From contig JAMYWO010000012.1 in NCBI GenBank assembly GCA_024220525.1, positions 83,530 to 104,465 on the forward strand: a stretch of 20,936 bases of DNA, given 5' to 3'. The notes under the pieces were generated by a model, which ran no database searches, was not told the origin of the DNA, and saw only the letters and a list, made by a program, of their open reading frames with translations. The stretch comes from Cochliopodium minus. Taxonomy: Eukaryota > Discosea > Himatismenida > Cochliopodiidae. Below are positions 8,264 to 16,504 of the stretch, piece by piece (position 1 is the stretch's first letter; every line of letters starts with the position of its first letter). Position numbers and translations under genes: made by a program.

Positions 8264-10565
8264 GATAAATAATAAATAATAAATAATAAATAATAAATAA
8301 TAAATAATAAATAATAAATAATAAAAGTATAAATCAGAATAAATAATAAAATAATAAATAATAAATAATAAATAAATATTAAAAATAAATAAAAACAATG
8401 AGAATAATAAATAAATAACATTGATTAATAAATATAAATAAATAAATAAATTATAAAGAAATAAATTATAAAGAAATAACAAACATAAAGAAATAATAAA
8501 TTATAAAGAAATAATAAATTATAAAGAAATAATAAGGAGAATTAATTAAAAAGTAAAAAAAGGGGAGAAATTTACCCAAAAAAGTTGACATTAGGAAAAT
8601 TAGATTTGGTGAAGGAAGGATGTTGAACGGGAGGATGGGAAATGGAATCAACCAAAAAACAATCATTTTTGTACTCCCCCTCCACTAATAAGAAAGAATG
8701 GAGAGTGTAAAATGCATCTGTTTTAATGTAATCGGAAATATCTAATTTTACTTCCGATGTAAAATCTTTTAACTTGTAATTTTTATTTTCATCCAAAAGT
8801 ATGTATCCCAGAATCACATGTTTTCCTTTTTTTATTTTCAAAATTAAAAATAAAAATTAACAAAAATAATTAAAAATAAAAATTAATAAAAATAAATAAA
8901 AATAAATAAAAATTAATAAAAATTAATAAAAATAAATAAAAATTAATAAAAATAAAATTAAGAAAAAAAGGAGAAGAGAAAGTATACCATTGGTTCCATA
9001 AATAGATTTGATTTGAGAAAGAGTGTAGACGTGTTCTTCTTCTATTGTCACTAATCCCTGTGATGTTCCTCCTCTTACCTGAGATCTCTGGGAACCTCCC
9101 GTTAGTTCTCCTCTTAATTGTTCTGTTAATTCTCCTCTTAATTGTTCTGTTAGTTGTCCTCTTAATTGTTCTGTTAATTCTCCTCTTAATTTTTCTGTTA
9201 ATTCTCCTCTTAATTTTTCTGTTAATTGTTCTGTTAGTTGTCCTGTTAATTGTTCTGTTAATTGTTCTGTTAATTGTTCTGTTGGTTGAGAAAAGAAGCT
9301 TTGTTGAGAAACGAAACTTTGTTGAGAGTTTTTGGGACTTATTTGAGAATTTCTTATGGTGTGAGGAATATTGCTTCCTTCACTTTCCCCTCCTTCTTTC
9401 TTTTTATTTGCTTTTATTTTTCAAAATTAAAAAATAAATATTTATTAATATTTATTAAACATATATTAATGTTTAAACATTAAATATTAAATTAATTTAA
9501 TAATATTAAAATTAAATAAGTTTTAAATGAAAATTATAAAAATAAATAAATATTAAATAAATATTATAAAAAGAAAAGAAAATTAATTAAATTAAATAAT
9601 AAATATTAAATATGTATTATAAAAAGGAAAGAATATTAATTAAATTAAATAATAAATAAATATTGAGTAAATAATAAATAAATTAAAAATAATTTTAAAT
9701 GAAGAAAAAGAATATTATTATATTTACACATTTGACTGAAGGAGTTGGGATTGTCATGATAAACTTCAATGTCATCTCCTATTTCAATCAAAATATTTTT
9801 ATTATCATTATTGTTGTAGTTGTTATTATTATTATTATTGTTATTATTGTTATTGTTGTAGTTGTTATTATTGTTATTATTATTATTGTTGTTGTTGTAG
9901 TTGTTATTATTGTTATTATTATTATTATTGTTGTTGTTACAGTTGGGGATGTATTTTTTTTCTTTTAAAATGACTTTTTTCATCCAGGGAACATGAAAGT
10001 TTCTATGATGTGCTAATCTCTGTACTATCAATTCGTATCTGCTTTTCAGAATATTTTTCTTCCAATTTTCTTTTTTATCACTTTTTTTTTAAAAAAAGAT
10101 AAAATACAAAATTTTTTTTTTTTGAAATTTAAGATTGAATTTTTTATATAAAAGGAAATAAAAGTGGTTCTTTTTTCTTTACTCTTCGTATGTTATAAAG
10201 TTTCCAGAATTTGCATCATATTTGTATTTTGGAAAATTTTTAATTTCAATCACTTCAATTCTATTTTCTAATAATTTCTCATCTTTGTTCACATCCAAAT
10301 CAGATATTACATCTTCCATCAATTCCAATTCTATTATTTTTTCATCCACTTTGATAAAAGAATAGAGAAAAGATATTATAAAGGAGCTTATTTTGGGAAA
10401 AATATTTTTTTTACAATTTCTCTTTTGAAGATTGGTGATGATATTTTTCACAAATTCTGTATTTTCTTCGATTTGGGATAAGATATTTTGAAGATATTTG
10501 GATGAATTTCCTGTTAAAGTATATCCATACTTTTTGAATTCTTGTATAACACTTTTTTGCAACAT
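6723..10565 (-). CDS. POLE2: DNA polymerase epsilon subunit 2 (POLE2/Dpb2), 8 exons
   Basis: The exons are 10565-10183, 10080-9728, 9410-8988, 8825-8576, 8084-7732, 7517-7327, 7227-7107 and 7054-6723, giving 801 aa. This is the non-catalytic B subunit of the leading-strand replicase, which also helps CMG helicase assembly. It has the N-terminal helical domain (VIQEFKKYGYTLTGNSSKYL, residues about 5-24), the SRYELIVQRLAHHRNF segment (141-156), an OB-fold region (VYTLSQIKSIYG, KHVILGYILLDE, VNFFG), and the inactivated calcineurin-like core: DDMFVVLSEVFLDD, FILMGSF, FIPGPNDPS, VTFTTNPCRIKWFTDEI, LHLYPLPDIFILG, NFLVYRPSERTVEYS. A longer frame begins at TTG, but the first ATG at 10565 is preferred. 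It exceeds the human protein (527 aa) because of an Asn run (about 176-225), a TEQL repeat (289-348) and an acidic Asn-rich tail. The exon ending at 7732 uses donor GTACTT, which removes the microsatellite. The STAT stop is 83 bp upstream. Confidence 0.93.
7558..7688. repeat. (AAATAAAAT)n repeat, POLE2 intron 5
   Basis: This 9-bp tandem array with minor interruptions occupies most of the 214-bp intron (7731-7518). Its minus-strand translation, IYFIYF repeated, is an artefact of the array. Confidence 0.8.
8209..8531. repeat. Compound AT microsatellites, POLE2 intron 4
   Basis: The 491-bp intron (8575-8085) is nearly filled by successive arrays: (AAAT)n at about 8213-8261, the 7-bp (AATAAAT)n at about 8268-8323, and 18-19-bp AATTATAAAGAAATAATA-type units at about 8450-8531. 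No exon-like sequence is seen. Confidence 0.8.
8846..8958. repeat. AATTAATAAAAA/AAATAAATAAA repeats, POLE2 intron 3
   Basis: These degenerate repeats of about 11-12 bp, composed only of A and T, fill the 162-bp intron 8987-8826. Confidence 0.65.
9103..9282 (-). repeat. 12-bp coding minisatellite inside POLE2 (15 units, TEQL/RGEL)
   Basis: On the minus strand, ACAGAACAATTA and its variants repeat 15 times without losing frame. They encode 15 tetrapeptides ending in Leu (TEQL, TEKL, RGEL, RGQL), POLE2 residues 289-348. The distal part has a higher-order 24-bp unit, TE(Q/K)L-RG(E/Q)L, five times. Leu at every fourth position with charged and polar residues between suggests an amphipathic helix. 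It lies between the N-terminal region and the OB fold. Confidence 0.9.
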
Positions 10566-10648
10566 TTTTTCTATCAATCAAATTTTTTTTTATTTTTATT
10601 ATTTTTTTTTGGCGGGATAAAAAAAATAACAGAAAAATTATATAAATT

Positions 10649-13579
10649 TTAATTATTCTGATTATTTATTGACAAATTAAGCACCAAAGGTACTAAAGGA
10701 TCATAACCATCAGCAGGATCTTCATCTCTTGCGGTGACAAAAGGCTGAAAAGAGTCTAATTTAGCAAATCTTTTGAAATTGGGGAAATGATTTGAAGGAT
10801 GAATAGTTAATTGGAGAATGTGAGAAAATTGGGGTTGTTCACAAATGAAATCAGGTAGAGTTTTTTTAGCAGAAGCAGTATCTGTAGATTTAACAAGGTA
10901 ATGTTTGACACGCAAAGGAAGTTCAGCACCAACATAAGCGATTGCAAACTGACCATAATGACTTTCACTGAATCTCAAAATAAAAGTTCCTGCTGGTTCA
11001 TTTTTCAAAGCAAGAGTGATGTCCTCTTTTGTAAAAAAGCCACACACAATCCCATTTTGCCAAAGAGCACTAAGATGACGTTGATATCTGAGCACTTGCA
11101 ACACTTTTCCGAAAAAATCCCAAAACTTTTCGAATTGGATTGCTTTCAACTGTTTTTTTTCTGCGAAATATTTTTCAAAGAAAAAGAAAAAGTCATAAAT
11201 AGAAAGGAGTCTTGCAGGAATTAAAGGATCTTGTTTGGTCCATTTTACAAAGTAGTACTGAAGATAATTTAGAAACTTTATCCAACTCATTGTTCCCGAT
11301 GTGTTGTGTGTGTCTCCCATTCCTCCACTTCCCATTCCCCCACCATTGTTACTGTTGCTTCCTCTTCCCCTTCCCTTTCCCTTTTTCTTTGTTTCGTTTT
11401 CATTTGAATACTCTTCGCTATAATTGTTACTATTATTGTTATTATTATTACTATTATTGTTATTGTTATTGTTATTATTATTATTATTATTGTTACTATT
11501 ATTATTATTATTACTCATGTTAGGATATGGATTAAAGTTGGTGTAAGGAAGATAAGGAGAATTATTATTCATGTTATTATTACTGATATTGTTATTATTA
11601 TTATTCATATTGTTATTCATGTTGTTATTCAAGTTGTTATTCATCATGTTGTTGTTCAAGTTGTTGTTGGGGTTGGGGAGGCCGATGGAGTGGAGGGGAG
11701 GGAGAGAAGGGTTGTTGGGAATGGATTGGTTGAAGGGAAAGGAGAGGGAAGGGAGGGAGGAGGAGAAGAGAGGGAGGAAGGGACGATAAAGAACATTTTT
11801 GAGGAGAATTCCCGCACTTTCACCCCACTGACATTCATTGGTGATGAGAATGATGGGATGTGAAAAAGAACTTTCAACAGAAAGTTTGACATTATCTATT
11901 TTCAAATTTGTTTTTGCTTTCAAAAAAACAATTTGTTTACGAGAACCACAATTGAATTTGATGGTGAAAGAAGAAGATTTGTTTTCGTTGATTTTTTGAG
12001 ATTCGTTTTCCAAGAATTTTTTGGGTAATTTGGAACGAAGCGAGTTGACATCAATAATAAGTTCTATTTCTATCTTTTCATCTCCTTTTCTTTCATAAAA
12101 GAGAGAAGGGGGTGTCAAAAGTTCGACAGACAAACTTTTGTTGGGAATTTCTTTGTTTTTAGAAAAGACGGCAGGAAAAGGTTGTTTCGTGAAAACCAAA
12201 ACAGCTTTCTTCTCTTTGTTTTCCATAATCTTTTGAGAATGAAAGAAAAGAGGGGCAAAGTTTATTTTCAAAAAAACAATTTCTTCCAACAAAATCTCCA
12301 CTTTTTTAGACAAGTAAATCAAAGAGTTTTGAAGATTAAGAACCATATCGAAATCCATAGTACGAAGAACGATTTCATTGATAATTTTCTCGATCAATTC
12401 AAATTCATTTTCCATTTCCATTTTAAGTTTGGAAATGTCCGAGTAGATGGTGTCGATGCGCGATGCCATCTTTTCTTTTTCATCGTTGCTGTAGTTTTTT
12501 TTGGGAGGGAAAAGGGAGAAGATGGAGACAATTTCTTTTTCCAACACAAAAATGCTGTTCATCCTCAACTTTTCTTTGTTGTGAATCTCATTCAACACTT
12601 TTGATACATTTGTTTCCTCTTTTCCTACTTGAGACATCCAATTTTCGCTCCAATCTGTATGCAATGCCTATTTCCCACAAAAAAAAAAAAATGTTGAGAA
12701 ACAAAAAGATCTTCTTAATCCACATCTTTCTTTTTCAAGATTATATTTTTAAAAAGTATATTATTTAATATGAGGGTTGATAATTGAAATGGGAGGAAAT
12801 ATAATTGTTGATTTTTATAAAATTAGGAATATTTTTGGATAATTTTAATTTTATTTCAGCCAATAAAAAATAATCAATTGGAGGGATTCCAAATCTTTTT
12901 CGTATTATATTTTTTTTATTTTTTTTGTTACCTTATCCATTTCAAATTTGTTAGAATTAGATTTGAAATCTTTTTCATTTCTTATTTCTTCTTCTCTTTT
13001 CTTCATTTTTTTGAGATTTCTTTTTCCATCAAAATTCTCATCTGTATCTTCTTTTTTGGGTTGATTATTATGCATATGTTGTTCACTCAAATTTTCATAA
13101 CCTGATTTCATTTGATCAGAAGTACCCATTTGATTGAAATTTTGTCCAAAATTATTATTTCCATTATTATTTACATAATTCATACCATGACCCATATTAT
13201 TAAAGTTATTATTAAAGTTATTATTATTGGTACCATTATTATTATTATTAAAATTTTGCAAATTATTTTGGACATTGTACATCATATTATTGAATCCTTT
13301 GTTGTTATTTTGCATTTGTTGTTGATTGTTTTGAAATTGTTGCTGTTGCTGTTGTGGATTGTTATTTTTATTATTCTCATCGATAAAATTTTCCGAATTG
13401 AACATTTGATTGCTCATATTTAAATCTTGATTGAATTGATTGAAACTTTTATAGAGATTATTATTGTTTTCAAAACCCAATTGTTCCAAATCGATCATAT
13501 CCACATTATTCATGTCAAACCCTTGGATTAGAGGCTCCGTATTATCAATCCTAGTTTTATTATTTAAAAAAGATTTCAT
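10649..13579 (-). CDS. STAT-family transcription factor with SH2 domain, 2 exons
   Basis: The exons are 13579-12932 and 12667-10649, giving 888 aa. It is a predicted tyrosine-phosphorylation-activated transcription factor that dimerises through SH2-phosphotyrosine contacts and moves to the nucleus. Residues 1-216 (exon 1) are Asn/Gln-rich with a basic KK/KR cluster. Exon 2 begins ALHTDWSENWMSQVG and gives a helical coiled-coil region (about 217-365), a beta-rich DNA-binding region (AVLVFTKQPF to ITNECQWGESAGILLKNV, about 370-510), an Asn/Ser/Gly-rich insertion, the linker (WIKFLNYLQYYF), and the SH2 domain from Trp752. The phosphotyrosine-binding Arg781 lies in GTFILRFSES. Tyr871 in DGYDPLVPL, 17 residues from the end, is the likely phosphorylation site. 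The intron has donor GTAACA and acceptor AATAG. STATs outside animals are known from dictyostelids; which paralogue this is cannot be decided here. Confidence 0.92.
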
Positions 13580-14327
13580 TTATAAAATGATTTTTATAAG
13601 GAATGTTTTTTTTTAATATATATATTTTTATCAGTAGGGTAAAATAAAGAGAATTGATATATGTACATTGAAAATGGAGAAAAATTTTCTTCTCTATTCA
13701 TATAAAATTTTTATAGTTAATTGTGTGTTGTTTATTTTAAAATCCTAATTTTTTTTATTTATTTTTCAAAAATTTTTAATTAAAAAAAGGAGAATGTGAT
13801 ATAAAGGAAAACTTTAGAAGAAATGATGTTGCAATGATTAAATGTGAAGCTTTTTTTACACAATTTCAATTTTCAAGTATTATTTTTTTTCAGCTTTTTA
13901 TAATTTTTAAAAACTCAAGTATTTGTTATAAAATTATTTTCTCTGAAAATAAATCATTTTATTCAATTAAATGATTTTCCATTTTAATAGAAAATAACCA
14001 TCTTTCATATAATAACAAAATCTTTGAAATGAATAACAATTGATATCAAAAATTCTCTTTGGAGTACCTTTAATTCTCCTTTTTGAGTTTTCTTCTCCCA
14101 AACTTTAAATCAAATTTGAAACATTAAATAAATGTGATAAACTTTTAAAGTTACTTTAAGAGAATTCCAGTTTCGAGCAGTGAATACTTGTTAAATAAAA
14201 ATTATAATAATTTTGAAAATAAACATCGTTCAATATAAAATTTTTAATCTTTCTGTGACTTAAAAATCAAAATGTGTTGATAAAATATTGAGATTTATAA
14301 ATATTGAAGAAAAAAAAAAAAAAAAAA
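13580..14327. promoter_or_regulatory. 748-bp divergent intergenic region, STAT / unknown gene
   Basis: No coding frame or RNA gene is seen. The region is AT-rich with poly-T runs. It contains the palindrome TCAAATTTGA (14110-14119), the repeated 8-mer TCAAGTAT (about 13873 and 13914), and one more GC-containing patch, GAATTCCAGTTTCGAGCAG, near 14163. It presumably holds the promoters of both divergent genes. Confidence 0.45.
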
Positions 14328-14819
14328 ATGGAAATATTTAAAATTGATTTGATTCAATACTTGAATAATCGATCCACTGAAAAATTAAATCAAAGATTAA
14401 ACCAAGAAGATGAAAAAGGAGACCATGTCCCACAAGAGGAGGTGAGTGATCAAAATAAAACGCAAGATGGATTGGCACCAGCCCTATCTAACAAAATATT
14501 CAATACTGATCTTGTGCAATTACTGAATAGGCAATTGAATGAGAAAATTGAGAAAAGCCAAGAATTGCATTTTGACGATGAAGATCTGAATTATTTTTCT
14601 CAAAACCAAAATTACCAATTATTAAGTTCTAATCAAATTCTTTCCCAATGCACAAAGAAAAGGAAGATCAATCCACCTCCTCATAAAATCAATGAAAGAT
14701 ATAGGGAAGAGAAAGCTTTTAAAGAAAAAAAGAAGAGAAGATCTATTATGAACAGTAGAAACCCCCGAAAGAGGGGAGAAAAGGACTCCAAAAACAACTC
14801 AAAGAATACCAAAAAATGA
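14328..14819 (+). CDS. Unrecognised 163-aa basic protein with two copies of a DL(I/V)Q.LN motif
   Basis: I do not recognise this protein. It is one exon with a normal stop, starting at the ATG after an A tract. An in-frame TTG further upstream would only add Lys from the A run. Residues 3-19 and 57-73 repeat the same pattern with identical spacing: I-F-x2-D-L-(I/V)-Q-x-L-N, then E-K eleven residues after the Asp. The middle is acidic (FDDEDLNYFSQNQ, about 83-94). The C-terminal 50 residues are strongly basic (KKRKINPPP, KEKKKRRS, NPRKRGEK) and carry several nuclear-localisation-like clusters. The layout suggests a small nuclear adaptor with two short binding motifs, which is inference only. 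It diverges from STAT and converges on maspardin (112 bp). Confidence 0.65.
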   Translation: MEIFKIDLIQYLNNRSTEKLNQRLNQEDEKGDHVPQEEVSDQNKTQDGLAPALSNKIFNTDLVQLLNRQLNEKIEKSQELHFDDEDLNYFSQNQNYQLLSSNQILSQCTKKRKINPPPHKINERYREEKAFKEKKKRRSIMNSRNPRKRGEKDSKNNSKNTKK

Positions 14820-14931
14820 CTCAAATAACCAGCTCCTTTTAATCTTTTTTTAAATATTTTATTTGTTTTTTTTTATTTTTTTTATGAAAAAAAAATCTTT
14901 TGCTCTTTTTATTAAAGAAAAAAATAATGGT

Positions 14932-16352
14932 TCAATTTTCTTCCATGTCTTCTTTTCCATCATCCATGATTATGTTATAAGCGTTATTATTATTATTGTT
15001 GCCAGAAATGTTAGTGTCATAATTATTTTCATTGTTATTCTCATTGTTTTTCTCATTGTTGTAATTGTTGGAAGATTGATTGTCATAATTGTCAGTGTTG
15101 GAAGATTTATTGTTGATGTAATTATTGGAAGAAGATTGATGGTTGTAATTTTCGTTTTCATTTTCATTTTCATTTTCGTTTTCGTTTTCGTTTTGAGAAT
15201 CATTTTTAGAAAGGGAAAGGAGGGCGATACGCCTAAGATGAACTTCAATGTGCATGTTGAGTTCATCATGAGAAGAAACAAAGGGGAAATCACCACCATC
15301 TTTGAGAAGAGCAACTTTGGCATTCGGATAAAACTTTTCGAGTTCAATCAACAAAGACTTTGGCATGGAAGAATTTAAAGACTGAACTATTGTTATTTTG
15401 TTATCATCAAATGATTTGGTGAGGGACTGAGGTTTTAAAGGTCCTTCAATACAATTTAATTGCATTTTGGAAGACAAAGAAGATTGGTTTTGAAGTTCGA
15501 CTTGATCCACCATGAAATCAATTGATTCTTTCAATTCCCTCACCACTTCTTTATTTCCTCCCTTTATTTCTTCTGCTTTTGGAAAATTACTCAGCACACT
15601 TCTTTGAAGCATGAAAAGAGGCATCAAATGAAATGCAAATGCAAATGGTGATCTGTCTTTGTAATACGTTGTGTCTGCAAATGAATTACACAACATCAAA
15701 CTCAGCACTCTATTTGATCTCCATGTTGCGTATAATTGTCCAAAATATCCTTGTTTTAGAATTTATTTTTTTATTAATCAATCAATTTTTAATTTATTTA
15801 TTAATTTATAAATTATTTATTCAGTGAAAATACATTATAAATTTATTAAGCATGTTGAAATATATTCTTTTACCTCCCAATCCGACACCAAACAAATGAA
15901 AATTGGATGTGATTTTGATTGAATCTAAAAATAATTCAAATCCTTTTATCCATTCAATATGGGTATCATAATCTGGAGCATCTACTGATATTATTCTATG
16001 TCCTTTTGCAGGAAGTGATAAAAATTGTCTAAAAAAACAAGATGCTGTTCCACTTATTCCTGTTTAATTTATCAGAGTAATTTTAATCAAATATTTTGAA
16101 TTTTGAAAGATAATTCAAACCAGGTATAAAAATAATTGGTTCTTTAGATTCTTTTGGTCCAAAAATATAATATTGCCATACTTTTTCATTTTCTCCATGC
16201 AATACAACTGATTGATTTTTTGATAATTGTAATAATTGATTAATATTCGATTATATAAATTCTTTGTTCCTTTATTTTGAACCTTTTGATGAAATTGCCA
16301 CCCAACTTTTGAATGTTTTGAAATCATTGTTAATATTCTCACCAATTTTCAT
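14932..16352 (-). CDS. Maspardin (SPG21)-like alpha/beta-hydrolase fold protein, 4 exons
   Basis: The exons are 16352-16283, 16207-16121, 16059-15874 and 15749-14932, giving 386 aa. Maspardin is an endosome/trans-Golgi protein with an alpha/beta-hydrolase fold and a presumed sorting or adaptor role. Conserved segments in order are WVAISSKVVLHGENEKVWQY, EPIIFIPGISGTASCFFRQF, GHRIISVDAPDYDTHIEWIKGF, FHLFGVGLGG, RVLSLMLCNSFADTTYY, HLMPLFMLQRSVLSNF, SIDFMVDQVE, and LEKFYPNAKVALLKDGGDFP with its NMHIEVHLRR continuation. The nucleophile elbow reads G-V-G-L-G-G (110-115), so the usual Ser is Gly112. A tail of about 100 residues with (Asn-Glu)n and Asn-rich runs is added after the conserved end. Introns 1 and 2 use atypical donors GTTCAA and GTTTGA, fixed by frame and homology. 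FPGS lies 152 bp upstream on the same strand. Confidence 0.87.
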
Positions 16353-16504
16353 TTTCTATTTTTTTTTTTTTAATTATATACCTATCTCAGAGTAAAATGT
16401 CAAAGTAAAAACCTATGAACTTCCTTTTGATCCAGTTTTGAGATATAAATAAGAAATAAAATTATTCTTTTTCTTCAGAAATTTCAATATTAAAATTAAA
16501 TTTA

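Noticed and set aside
8129-8482. Minus-strand frames rich in Leu/Ile/Tyr
   Set aside because: They are translations of AT microsatellites in POLE2 intron 4.
9045-9437. Plus-strand open frame of repeated Leu/Ile/Val, resembling a membrane protein
   Set aside because: It is the antisense of the POLE2 TEQL minisatellite exon, whose minus-strand frame carries conserved POLE2 sequence.
9699-9968. Plus-strand Ile/Val-rich frame
   Set aside because: It is the antisense of the poly-Asn stretch in POLE2 exon 2. Similar shadows occur opposite Asn runs at 4361-4543, 13112-13423 and 17305-17743.
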